64,000 nucleotides of DNA from Rhodococcus sp. X156 (GCF_004006015.1 NZ_CP034766.1:3567001-3631000), one strand, 5' to 3'. Shown: positions 53,002-61,213, counted from the first letter of the stretch. Notes: generated from the letters alone by a model not told the origin. Numbers and translations are program-made.

Positions 53002-53724
53002 TCACCAGGGCAGCGGCCCCTCCTCGTTGAAGTACCCGCCGGTGGGGCCGCCGTCGGGCAACGTCGCCAGCTGCAGCGCCACCTGAGCGCCCTGCTCCGG
53101 GGTGCGGGTGCCGCGGAAGCCGTTGAGGTCGGTGGCGACGAAGCCGGGGCAGGCGGCGTTGATCAGGATGTTCGTGTCCTGCAGCTCCTTGGCGTACTGC
53201 ACGGTGACGCCGTTGAGAAAGGTCTTCGACGGCGAGTACGCGGCCGAGATGGGACCGGTGTCCGAGCCGGGAGCGCTCTGCAGGGTGAGCGACCCCACGC
53301 TGCTGGACATGTTCACGATGCGCGGCGAGGCCGAGCGGCGCAGCAGCGGCAGCACCGCGTTGGTCACCCGGATGACACCGATGACGTTGGTCTCCACGGC
53401 CGCGCGCACCGTGGCGGGGTCGACCAAGGTGGGCAGCTGCTCCGCGCTGCCGGTGATCCCGGCGTTGTTCACCAGCACGTCCAGGCCACCGCGCTCGGCG
53501 AGCAGCTCGGCCGCTGCGGCCACGCTGGCGTCGTCGGTGACGTCCAGCGGAACACCGAACGCGTCGATCCCGTCCGCCCGCAGCGTGGCCACCGCGGCAT
53601 CGCGGCGCTGCTCGTCCCGGGCGCCCACCCCCACGCTCCACCCCAGGCGGCCGAGGCCGGCCGCGATCTCGTACCCGATGCCCTTGTTCGCGCCGGTCAC
53701 CAGCGCTGTTCTCTGTTCGCTCAT
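53002..53724 (-). CDS. Short-chain dehydrogenase/reductase
   Basis: A 240-residue classical SDR with cofactor motif VTGANKGIGYEIA, NNAGITGS, catalytic Ser in NMSSSVGSL, and AYSPSK (YxxxK). The GARDEQRR stretch after the second strand favours NADP(H). It resembles carbonyl-reductase-like SDRs. It is divergent from the LysR gene and shares the operator array at 53782-53821, so it is a likely LysR target. Confidence 0.9.
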   Translation of the reverse strand: MSEQRTALVTGANKGIGYEIAAGLGRLGWSVGVGARDEQRRDAAVATLRADGIDAFGVPLDVTDDASVAAAAELLAERGGLDVLVNNAGITGSAEQLPTLVDPATVRAAVETNVIGVIRVTNAVLPLLRRSASPRIVNMSSSVGSLTLQSAPGSDTGPISAAYSPSKTFLNGVTVQYAKELQDTNILINAACPGFVATDLNGFRGTRTPEQGAQVALQLATLPDGGPTGGYFNEEGPLPW

Positions 53725-53781
53725 GCCGGCAACTGTGCCCGGCCCAGGGTGGCAGCGTCCAAGACCGATCGGGTGAGCCGT

Positions 53782-53821
53782 GATACCGCACGGGTATCGA
53801 TACAGGGAGGGTCTGGGTATC
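53782..53821. promoter_or_regulatory. LysR-type operator array in the SDR / lysR divergent region
   Basis: GATACC-N5-GGTATC (53782-53798) is a perfect interrupted palindrome of the T-N11-A class. A second weaker pair, GATACA (53799-53804) and GGTATC (53816-53821), follows on its heels. This recognition-plus-activation-site layout is usual for LysR regulators. The lysR GTG is at 53830. Confidence 0.7.
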
Positions 53822-53829
53822 GTTGCGGG

Positions 53830-54678
53830 GTGGAAACCCGAGAGCTGAGGTACTTCGTGGCCGTCGCCGAGGAGCTGCACTTCGGCCGGGCCGCAGAGCG
53901 GCTCGGGATGGCGCAGCCCCCGTTGTCGCGCGCCATCAGCCAGCTCGAGCGGCGCCTGGGCGCGACGCTGCTGGAGCGCAGCCGCCGCGCGGTCACCCTC
54001 ACCGAGGCCGGGTCGGTGCTGCTGGAGGAGGGCCGCGCGGCACTGTCCGCGGTGGCGGCCGCCGAGCGGCGCACCCGCCGCACCGCCCTGGCCGCAGCCG
54101 GTGAGCCCGCCGTCGTGCTCGCCACCAAGGCCGGCGCGTCCAGCGAGCTGCTGGCCAAGCTGCTCCACGCCTACGCCGCCGAGCCCGGCTCGGCCACGGT
54201 CGACGTGGTCCTCTGTGGAATCGGTGAGCAGGCGCAGCTGCTGGCCGACGGCCGCGCCGACGTCGCCCTGCTGCACCAGCCCTTCGACGCCACCGCCGGG
54301 TTCGACACCGAGGAGCTGTGCACCGAGGGACAGGTGGCGGTGCTGCCGGCCGGGCACCCGTTCTCCGGCCGCCAGCACGTCACCACCGCCGAGGTGTCCG
54401 CGCTGCCCGGACTGCCGCTGCCCCGCTGGCCCCGCGTCGACGGCACGTACCCCGACGGTCCTGGCCCGCAGGCCCACGACCACACCCAGGTGCTGCAGAT
54501 GATCGCCCTGGGTCGGGCGTCAGCGATCCTGCCGGAATCGGTCCGCGCCCAGCTGCGCGAGAGCCACACCACCGCCCCGGTGGTCGACGCACCCGCGGTC
54601 ACCACCGTCATCGCGTGGCCGACGCACAGCCGCTCCCGGGTGGTCGCCGACCTCGTCCGAACGGCGACCCGCCTCTAG
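53830..54678 (+). CDS. LysR family transcriptional regulator
   Basis: A 282-residue regulator. The N-terminal winged HTH is TRELRYFVAVAEELHFGRAAERLGMAQPPLSRAISQLERRLGATLLERSRRAVTLTEAG. The effector domain runs from about 90 to the end. The GTG at 53830 sits nine bases after the operator array, which fits autoregulation. It lies between the divergent SDR and the downstream oxygenase operon, which starts 121 bases after its stop in the same direction, so it is the best local candidate regulator of both. Confidence 0.92.
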   Translation: METRELRYFVAVAEELHFGRAAERLGMAQPPLSRAISQLERRLGATLLERSRRAVTLTEAGSVLLEEGRAALSAVAAAERRTRRTALAAAGEPAVVLATKAGASSELLAKLLHAYAAEPGSATVDVVLCGIGEQAQLLADGRADVALLHQPFDATAGFDTEELCTEGQVAVLPAGHPFSGRQHVTTAEVSALPGLPLPRWPRVDGTYPDGPGPQAHDHTQVLQMIALGRASAILPESVRAQLRESHTTAPVVDAPAVTTVIAWPTHSRSRVVADLVRTATRL

Positions 54679-54690
54679 CTTGGGCACCGT

Positions 54691-54717
54691 GCACAGGAAC
54701 AGGGCAAACCCCTGTGC
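54691..54717 (+). other. Inverted repeat between lysR and the oxygenase operon
   Basis: GCACAGG (54691-54697) pairs with CCTGTGC (54711-54717) across 13 bases. It may end the lysR transcript or be an operator for the operon starting at 54800. No T-tract and no convincing -10 were found in 54718-54799, though TTGACC and TTGACT occur there. Confidence 0.4.
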
Positions 54718-54799
54718 CACTTGACCGTCCTCGGGCTGCTCGCTGGCCGCTTGACTAGTGCCATCAGCACGCGAGCCACCCGAGAACGGAAGGCATGAC

Positions 54800-55513
54800 A
54801 TGACCGAGCTTCTCAACCAGGAAGACTTCCGGGCCGCCCTCAAGGACGCGATCAAGGGCCGCGAGGCGAAGAACGCCTCCTTCAGCAAAGCCTGGGCCGA
54901 CGGCGAGCTGCAGCGCCACCACTTCGCCCGCTGGGCGGAGAACCACTACCAGTACGTCGGCCCCTTCGCCGACTACCTGGGCTACATCTACTGCAACACC
55001 CCGGACACCTGCGTGGACGCCAAGGACTTCCTGCTGCAGAACATGTACGAGGAGGAGCTGGCCGACATCCGACACACCGACCTGCTCATCCGCTTCGGTG
55101 AGGTCTGCGGCACCACCAAGGAGCGCATCGAGGACCCGAACAACGCCAACGCCGTCACCCGCGGCCTGCAGGCCTGGTGCTACGCCGTGGCCATGCGCGA
55201 GCACTTCGTCGTCGCCACCGCGGCCCTGGTCGTCGGCCTGGAGTCGCAGGTGCCCGACATCTACAAGAAGCAGATCGTCCCGCTGCGCGGCGTGTACGGC
55301 TTCACCGAGGACGAGATCGAGTTCTTCGAGCTGCACATCACCTCCGACGTGGTGCACGGCGAGCGCGGCTTCCAGATCGTGCTGGAGCACGCCAACACGG
55401 TGGAGCTGCAGCAGCGCTGCCTGCAGTTCGTCCGGTGGGGCGCGGAGATGCGCTACTCCTACACCAAGTCGCTGTTCGACAGCTACGTGGCGCCCGACCT
55501 CGTCACCGCCTGA
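54800..55513 (+). CDS. Heme-oxygenase-like di-iron oxidase (HDO; TenA/PqqC-like fold)
   Basis: A 237-residue, all-helical protein of the iron-containing redox / CADD-PqqC-TenA fold. The full six-ligand pattern of di-iron HDOs is present: Glu85-x6-His92, Glu148, and His179-x3-Asp183-x2-His186. TenA thiaminase cysteines are absent. Family enzymes activate O2 to cut C-C bonds, desaturate, N-oxygenate or build p-aminobenzoate. GGAAGG lies six bases before the ATG at 54800. It heads an operon with its own ferredoxin and reductase, which suggests repeated turnover with an external electron supply. The substrate is unknown. Confidence 0.85.
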   Translation: MTELLNQEDFRAALKDAIKGREAKNASFSKAWADGELQRHHFARWAENHYQYVGPFADYLGYIYCNTPDTCVDAKDFLLQNMYEEELADIRHTDLLIRFGEVCGTTKERIEDPNNANAVTRGLQAWCYAVAMREHFVVATAALVVGLESQVPDIYKKQIVPLRGVYGFTEDEIEFFELHITSDVVHGERGFQIVLEHANTVELQQRCLQFVRWGAEMRYSYTKSLFDSYVAPDLVTA

Positions 55514-55602
55514 GCCACTCCGCTCAACCGGGATCGACCGGGGCGCTGGGCAGCTGCCTGGCGCCCCGGCCCCTTCACCGCCCCCCAACACCGGAGGTCA
55601 GC

Positions 55603-55983
55603 GTGACCAGCTGGGTGCACGTGGCCGAGCTCCGCGAGCTCAGTCGACGCAAGAAGAAGCTGGTGGTCGTGGAGGGCCGGGCGATCGCCCTGTTCCTCCT
55701 CGACGACGAGGTGCACGCCATCGACGACGTCTGCGGCCACAAGCAGCGCTCGCTGGTCAAGGGCACCGTGCTGGACGGGCAGGTGATCTGCCCCGGCCAC
55801 CAGTGGAAGTTCGACCCCCGCACCGGCCAGGCCGAGGACCAGGCCCTGTGCCAGCCCGTCTTCGCCGTCCAGGTGACCGACGACGGCCGCATCCTCCTGG
55901 ACCCGGTGCCCCGGGTGAGCACTCCCCGGGGCACCGTCGCCGTCCCCGAAGCCCCCCACGAAGCGAGCGAGGTGTCCCCATGA
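55603..55983 (+). CDS. Rieske-type [2Fe-2S] ferredoxin
   Basis: A 126-residue soluble Rieske protein: Cys44-Gly-His46 and Cys63-Pro-Gly-His66 bind the cluster. There is no catalytic oxygenase domain, so it is an electron carrier like BphA3-type ferredoxins. GGAGG precedes the GTG at 55603. The 89-base gap after the HDO gene is the only real gap in the operon. It overlaps the reductase gene by four bases, supporting a reductase-ferredoxin-oxygenase chain. Confidence 0.92.
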   Translation: MTSWVHVAELRELSRRKKKLVVVEGRAIALFLLDDEVHAIDDVCGHKQRSLVKGTVLDGQVICPGHQWKFDPRTGQAEDQALCQPVFAVQVTDDGRILLDPVPRVSTPRGTVAVPEAPHEASEVSP

Positions 55984-57233
55984 CTGCACGCCCCACCCTG
56001 GTCGTCGTCGGTGCCGGGCACGTGGCCGCCGCCGCCGCCCGCGGGCTGCGTCGCCGTGGCTTCGACGGGCGCGTCATCGTGCTCGGCGACGAGCCGACCG
56101 GCCCCTACCAGCGGCCGATGCTGTCCAAGGAGCGCCTGACGTCGGCCACCGAGGACGGCCTCTGGCTGCTCGACGCCCCGTGGTGCGCCGCCAACGACGT
56201 CGAGGTGCGCACCGACAGCCGGGTGGAGCGGATCGCCGCCGACACCGGCGAGGTGCTGCTGTTCGACGGTTCCGCGGTGCGCGCCGACCTGGTGCTGGTG
56301 GCCACCGGCGGCCAGGCCCGGCAGCTGCCCGGCGTCGGCGGTGCTCGGGTGCACCACGTGCGCACCCTCGCCGACACCGACCGGCTGCGCGAGCGCCTGC
56401 AGCCCGGCCGGCGCATCGGCGTCCTGGGCGGGGGCTTCCTGGGCACCGAGGTGGCCGCGGCCGCCCGCAGCCGGGGCGCCGACGTGGTGGTGGTCGACCG
56501 CGACCCGGTGCTGCTGTCCCGCGTGCTCGGCGCCGACATCGGTGCCGCCGTGATGGGCCTGCACCGCGACAACGGCGTGGAGCTGGCGCTGGGCCAGCCG
56601 GTGCAGGACGTCCGCGTCGGCCCCGACGGCGTGCACCTGAGCGTGGGCGCCACCACCGAGGTGGTCGACGACCTGGTGGTCTGCATCGGCATCGAGCCGG
56701 ACATGGCGGTGGCGCTGCGCTCGGGCCTGCGGGTGAGCAACGGCATCGACGTCGACGCCCAGGGCCGCACCTCCCTGCCCACCGTGTTCGCCGCCGGCGA
56801 CGTGGCCGCCCACGACCACCCGCGCTACGGCCGGGTGCGGGTGGAGCACGTCGACGTCGCCCAGCAGCAGGCCGCCGCCATCGCCGCCACCATCGCCGGC
56901 CGACCCACCACCTTCGACGGCCCGCACTGGTTCTGGACCGACCAGTACGACGTCAACCTGCAGGGTCTGGGCCTCAGCGACATCCGGCCCAGCGACGTCG
57001 TGGTCACCCGCGGCGACGTGGCGGGCCTGGACGGATCGCTGTTCTGGCTCCGCCACGGCGTGGTGGTGGCCGCCGCCGCCATCGACCGCGGCGAGGACGT
57101 GATGGCCGCCCGCGAGCTGATCGACCTGGCCGCGCCGGTGGACCCCGAGCAGCTCCGCGACGACACGACCGACCTGGACGAGCTGGTGGAGACGCTGGCC
57201 GACGCGATGTACGACGAAGAAGTGGTGGTCTGA
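55980..57233 (+). CDS. FAD-dependent ferredoxin reductase (BphA4/rubredoxin-reductase type)
   Basis: A 417-residue flavoprotein with two Rossmann folds: FAD loop VVVGAGHVAAAAARGLRRRGFDG near residue 8 and NAD loop RIGVLGGGFLGTEVAAAARSRGADVVVVDRD near 140. TGPYQRPMLSKERL and the late TVFAAGDVAAHDHPRYGRVRVEHVDVAQQQ block are typical of oxygenase-coupled reductases. It moves electrons from NADH to the Rieske ferredoxin. ATGA overlap on the 5' side and one-base overlap (TGATG) with the aldehyde dehydrogenase gene show tight coupling. Confidence 0.93.
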   Translation: MTARPTLVVVGAGHVAAAAARGLRRRGFDGRVIVLGDEPTGPYQRPMLSKERLTSATEDGLWLLDAPWCAANDVEVRTDSRVERIAADTGEVLLFDGSAVRADLVLVATGGQARQLPGVGGARVHHVRTLADTDRLRERLQPGRRIGVLGGGFLGTEVAAAARSRGADVVVVDRDPVLLSRVLGADIGAAVMGLHRDNGVELALGQPVQDVRVGPDGVHLSVGATTEVVDDLVVCIGIEPDMAVALRSGLRVSNGIDVDAQGRTSLPTVFAAGDVAAHDHPRYGRVRVEHVDVAQQQAAAIAATIAGRPTTFDGPHWFWTDQYDVNLQGLGLSDIRPSDVVVTRGDVAGLDGSLFWLRHGVVVAAAAIDRGEDVMAARELIDLAAPVDPEQLRDDTTDLDELVETLADAMYDEEVVV

Positions 57234-58690
57234 TGACAAGCTCCGTCCGCAACCTGCTCGACGGCGAGTGGCTGGAGTCGGTGACCGGCCGGTCCTTCGA
57301 GCGCCGCGACCCCGCCGACACCCGGGTGCTGGTGAGCACCGCCCCGGAGTCCAGCGCCAAGGACGCCGACGCGGCCGTGGGCGCCGTCGCCGCCGGCTGG
57401 CGCACCTGGGCCGACACCGCCCCCGAGGCCCGCGCGGTGGTGCTCGAGCGCGCCGCCGGCCTGCTCGAGGCACAGGCCGACAGCCTGGCGCAGGACCTGG
57501 TCCGCGAGGAGGGCAAGACCGCGGCCGAGGCGGCCTTCGAGGTCAGCCGCACCCCGATGAACCTGCGCTTCTACGCCGGCGAGGCGGTCCGCACCTCCGG
57601 GCGCACCCTGGCCTCGGCGGAGGGCAGCTGGGTGTTCACCACCCGCGCGCCGCTGGGCGTGGTCGCGGCGATCACCCCGTGGAACTTCCCGCTGAACATC
57701 CCCTCCCGCAAGCTCGGTCCCGCCCTGGCCGCGGGCAACGGCGTGGTGTTCAAGCCCAGCGAGGTCACCCCGCTGCTCGGGCAGCGGCTGGTGGACGCGC
57801 TGCTGGAGGCCGGCGTGCCCCGCGGCGCGCTGGCCGTGCTGCACGGCGGCGCGGAGGTCAGCCAGGCCCTGGTGGCCGACGACCGGGTGGGCGCGGTGAC
57901 CTTCACCGGCTCCACCCCGGTCGGCGAGGCCATCCACCGCGCGGTGCCCGCCAGCCGGCGCACCCAGCTGGAGATGGGCGGCAAGAACCCTGTGGTGGTG
58001 CTCGAGGACGCCGACCTGGACCGGGCCACCGCCCTGATCGTCAAGGGCGCCTTCGGCCTGGCCGGTCAGGCCTGCACCGGCACCAGCCGCGTGCTGGTGC
58101 ACGAGTCGGTGCACGACGAGCTGCTCGAGCGGGTCGCCGCCGCGGCCCGGGCGCTCACCGTGGGCCCGGGCACCGCCGCCGGGGTGAACCTGGGGCCGCT
58201 GGCCACCGCCCGGCAGAAGGCCACGGTGCTCGGCCACGTCGAGCGGGCCCTGGCCGACGGGGCTCGCCGCGTGGCCGGCGGCCCGGAGGACGGCGACATG
58301 GAAGCCGGCGCGCTGGCCCACGGACACTTCGTGCGGCCCACCGTCTTCGCCGACGTCGACCCACTCTCCGCCCTGGCCACCGAGGAGGTGTTCGGCCCCG
58401 TGCTGGCGTTCCTGCGGGTCGGCTCCTTCGACGAGGCGCTGGCCATCGCCGACAACACCCGGTTCGGGCTGTCGGCCGCGATCGTCACCGCCGACCTCGG
58501 CCGGGCGATGCGCTTCGCCAGGGAGGCCCCCGCCGGCCTGGTCAAGATCAACCAGCCCACCACCGGGCAGGCCATGAACGCGCCGTTCGGCGGCATCAAG
58601 GACAGCAGCACCCAGACATCGAAAGAACAGGCAGGTGACGCCATGATGGCCTTCTACACGGTGGACAAGACCGTCTACCTGAGCGCATGA
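57233..58690 (+). CDS. NAD(P)-dependent aldehyde dehydrogenase
   Basis: A 485-residue ALDH of normal length. Catalytic Cys281 lies in GQACTGTSR and Glu247 in LEMGGKNP. The cofactor loop is FTGSTPVGEAI and the oxyanion Asn is in PWNFPLNIP. The sequence resembles alpha-ketoglutaric-semialdehyde or succinate-semialdehyde type enzymes (TEEVFGPVLAFLRV, SAAIVTADLGRAM), though the substrate is not certain. It would oxidise an aldehyde released by the upstream oxygenase to an acid. Confidence 0.92.
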   Translation: MTSSVRNLLDGEWLESVTGRSFERRDPADTRVLVSTAPESSAKDADAAVGAVAAGWRTWADTAPEARAVVLERAAGLLEAQADSLAQDLVREEGKTAAEAAFEVSRTPMNLRFYAGEAVRTSGRTLASAEGSWVFTTRAPLGVVAAITPWNFPLNIPSRKLGPALAAGNGVVFKPSEVTPLLGQRLVDALLEAGVPRGALAVLHGGAEVSQALVADDRVGAVTFTGSTPVGEAIHRAVPASRRTQLEMGGKNPVVVLEDADLDRATALIVKGAFGLAGQACTGTSRVLVHESVHDELLERVAAAARALTVGPGTAAGVNLGPLATARQKATVLGHVERALADGARRVAGGPEDGDMEAGALAHGHFVRPTVFADVDPLSALATEEVFGPVLAFLRVGSFDEALAIADNTRFGLSAAIVTADLGRAMRFAREAPAGLVKINQPTTGQAMNAPFGGIKDSSTQTSKEQAGDAMMAFYTVDKTVYLSA

Positions 58691-59145
58691 CCGACCACCA
58701 GCCGCAGGTCGCGGCCACCCCCACCGACAGCACACCCACCAACGGCACCCCGGTGGACAACGCGTCACCCCCGCCCTGCGAGTTCGTCGCGGTCTGCCGC
58801 GCCGGGCAGGTCCGGGACGGCTACGTCCGCCGGTTCTACGCCACCACCGAGCACGGCGAGCTGGAGCTGGCGATCTCCCGGCTGCACGGCAAGGCCTACG
58901 CCACGTCCAACTACTGCACCCACCTGGACTGCCTGCTCAGCTCGGGCAAGCTGCAGGACGACGGCATCCGCTGCTCCTGCCACAACAGCGTGTTCGAGCT
59001 GGAGGGCGGCACCCCCATCCAGCCGCCGGCCACCGAGCCGATCGCCACCTACCCGGTGCGCGAGGAGGACGGAAAGGTGCTGGTCGGGCTCACCGAGCGC
59101 GACGTGCTCGAGGGCGGGCCCCGGCGACGCCGGCTGCCGAAGTGA
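58687..59145 (+). CDS. Second Rieske [2Fe-2S] protein
   Basis: A 152-residue Rieske protein with an extended Thr/Pro-rich N-terminus of about 28 residues. Cluster ligands are Cys77-Thr-His79 and Cys96-x2-His99, with an additional Cys98 between them. It differs from the first ferredoxin in sequence and loop length, so it is not a recent copy. It may be a second carrier or a small subunit. ATGA overlap with the ALDH gene and GTGA overlap with the next gene keep it inside the operon. Confidence 0.88.
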   Translation: MTDHQPQVAATPTDSTPTNGTPVDNASPPPCEFVAVCRAGQVRDGYVRRFYATTEHGELELAISRLHGKAYATSNYCTHLDCLLSSGKLQDDGIRCSCHNSVFELEGGTPIQPPATEPIATYPVREEDGKVLVGLTERDVLEGGPRRRRLPK

Positions 59146-60770
59146 CCGTGTCCACCGGCTCCTGGCCCGACAGCTGGGGCCCGGTGCGCACCTCCACCCT
59201 GGCCACCGGCGGGATGGTCAGCAGCTCCCACCCGGCAGTGAGCCAGGTGGGGGCGGGGGTTCTCGCCTCCGGCGGCACCGCGGTGGACGCCGTGCTGGCG
59301 ATGACCGCGCTGTCCTGGATCGCCCTGCCCGGCCAGTCCGGCATCGGCGGCGACGCGTTTGCCGTGGTCCGCGAGCCCGACGGTCAGGTGTGGACGGTCA
59401 ACGGCAGTGGCTACGGTCCGGACGGGGCGAGCGCGGAGAGCTGGGCCGAGCGTGGCCAGCGGGTGCTGCCCGGCACCGGACCGCTGTCGGTCGCCACCCC
59501 CGGCGCGCTGGGCGCACTGTCTACCCTGCACACCCGCGGCGGCACCCGGCCGCTGAGCGAGCTGTGGTCGGGTGCCGCGGCCGCCGCCCGCACGGGCTTT
59601 CCGTGCACCGCGAAGAACCGCGCGGACATCGCCGAGCACACCGCGGCGCTGCGGGCCGACGAGAGCCTGGCCCGCTGGCTGCTGCCGGACGAGCACCTGC
59701 CCGCGGTGGGCCAGCGACTGGCCTGCCCCGAGCTGGCCACCAGCATCGAGGCGCTGGCCGCTGATCCCACGCTGCTGCACCGCGGGTGGATGGGCGAGGC
59801 CGCGGTGGCGCTGCTGCAGGCCGGCGGGGCGCCGTTCTCCGGGGACGAGTGGCCGCTGGGCCTCGACGTCCCGGCCGAGGCCGCCATCAGCGCGTCCTGG
59901 GGCGAGCACGTGGTGCACCAGACGCCGCCGCCCACGCCCGGCTGGATGGTGCTGCAGCAGGCCGGGCTGCTCGACGGACGGCTGGCCGGTCGCTGCACCT
60001 GGGACGCCGAGGCGGTGCACCTGCTTGCCCTGGCCGCCCGCCGAGCCTTCGCCGACCGCTACCGCAGCTGCGGCTCCGACAACGACGCCTGGCGGGCGCT
60101 GCTGGACCCGGCCGTGCTGGCCGCGACCCGTGCCGAGCTGGGCGCCCGCCCCGATCCCGCCACCGTGCCGGTGTCGGTGGCCGGTGACACCACCAGCTGC
60201 GTCGCGGTGGACGCCGAGGGGCGTGCGGTCAGCGCAATCTCCTCGCTGGCCTTCACCTACGGCGCCCGGATCAGCGTTCCCGGCACCGGGATCGCGCTGA
60301 ACAACCGGTTGGCGCGTGGGTCCTACCTGCTGCCCGGACACCCCAACGCCCTGGCTCCCCGGCGCAAGCCGCTGCACACCCTCAACGCCTGGATCGTCAC
60401 CGACGCGGCCGGGCGGCTGCGCCACGTGGGCAACACCCCGGGCGGCGACGGCCAGGTGCAGTGGAACACCCAGCTGCTGGCCCACCTGCTCGACGGTGGC
60501 GTCGACCCGCAGACCGCGGTGAGCGCGCCGCGGCACACCGTGCACCCCGGCTCCGACGCCGACGCGCTGCACCAGCCGGAGACGCTGCAGGTGGAGAGCC
60601 GGCTGGGCGCGACCGTGTTGACCGAGCTGGCCGAGCGCGGGCACGACCTGCGGGACATGGGCCCGTGGGGCGCCGGGGGCAGCGCCCAGGTGATCAGCGT
60701 GGACCACGACCGGGGTGTGCTCGCCGGTGCCGCGGACCCCCGGATGGACGGGGTGGCCCTCGGTGTCTGA
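59142..60770 (+). CDS. Gamma-glutamyltransferase-family Ntn hydrolase
   Basis: A 542-residue GGT-like protein. The N-terminal GGMVSSSHPAVSQVGAGVLASGGTAVDAVLAM and PGQSGIGGDAFAVV blocks are family signatures. The autocleavage and nucleophile site is Thr350-Thr351 in GDTTSCVAVDAEG. The downstream NTPGGDGQVQW replaces the usual GSPGG. There is no signal peptide, so it acts in the cytoplasm, unlike glutathione-degrading GGT. It may hydrolyse a gamma-glutamyl or other amide intermediate. The GTG at 59142 overlaps the Rieske stop, with RidA coupled at the other end. Confidence 0.88.
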   Translation: MTVSTGSWPDSWGPVRTSTLATGGMVSSSHPAVSQVGAGVLASGGTAVDAVLAMTALSWIALPGQSGIGGDAFAVVREPDGQVWTVNGSGYGPDGASAESWAERGQRVLPGTGPLSVATPGALGALSTLHTRGGTRPLSELWSGAAAAARTGFPCTAKNRADIAEHTAALRADESLARWLLPDEHLPAVGQRLACPELATSIEALAADPTLLHRGWMGEAAVALLQAGGAPFSGDEWPLGLDVPAEAAISASWGEHVVHQTPPPTPGWMVLQQAGLLDGRLAGRCTWDAEAVHLLALAARRAFADRYRSCGSDNDAWRALLDPAVLAATRAELGARPDPATVPVSVAGDTTSCVAVDAEGRAVSAISSLAFTYGARISVPGTGIALNNRLARGSYLLPGHPNALAPRRKPLHTLNAWIVTDAAGRLRHVGNTPGGDGQVQWNTQLLAHLLDGGVDPQTAVSAPRHTVHPGSDADALHQPETLQVESRLGATVLTELAERGHDLRDMGPWGAGGSAQVISVDHDRGVLAGAADPRMDGVALGV

Positions 60771-61197
60771 TCAATTCACCAGTGCGGTTCCACCGCAGGG
60801 CGACTACGTGGCCGCGGTGGTGCACGGCGGGCTCGTCCTCACCGCGGGGATGACCCCGCGCCGCGCCGGGGTGCTGCAGGTGCGCGGCACGGTCGGCGAC
60901 GACGTCGACCTGGCCGCCGCGCAAGAAGCCGCAGCCATGGCGGCGGGCAACGCGCTGCTGGCCGTCGCGGAGGCCGCCGGCGGCCTGGAGCGGGTGGCGC
61001 GGGTCCTGCGGATGACCGTCTTCGTGGCCGCGGTCGACGGCTTCACCGAGCACTCCCGGGTGGCCGACGGGGCGTCGCGGGCCCTCACCGCCCAGCTGGG
61101 CCCCCGGGGTCGCGCGGCCCGCAGCGCGGTCGGGGTGGCCTCGCTGCCCTCCGGCGCACCGGTGGAGGTGGAGCTGACCGTCGCGCTCGCCGACTAG
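60763..61197 (+). CDS. RidA/YjgF family protein
   Basis: A 144-residue RidA-type protein with the late RSAVGVASLPSGAPVEVELTVAL motif, carrying the Arg that activates water on enamine or imine substrates. It would deaminate reactive enamines or imines released in the pathway. The GTG at 60763 lies eight bases inside the GGT gene. The longer frame from 60715 has no start signal. It is the last gene before the strong terminator at 61214. Confidence 0.88.
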   Translation: MSDQFTSAVPPQGDYVAAVVHGGLVLTAGMTPRRAGVLQVRGTVGDDVDLAAAQEAAAMAAGNALLAVAEAAGGLERVARVLRMTVFVAAVDGFTEHSRVADGASRALTAQLGPRGRAARSAVGVASLPSGAPVEVELTVALAD

Positions 61198-61213
61198 CGA
61201 GGGTTGCACGCAC

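Noticed and set aside
54800-55513. Annotation as TenA thiaminase or PqqC
   Set aside because: It lacks TenA's catalytic cysteine region and there are no thi or pqq genes nearby. The His-x3-Asp-x2-His and Glu-x6-His metal pattern argues for a di-iron oxidase.
59142-60770. Glutathione-degrading periplasmic gamma-glutamyltranspeptidase
   Set aside because: No signal peptide, and the operon context is cytoplasmic oxidation; only the family-level assignment is kept.
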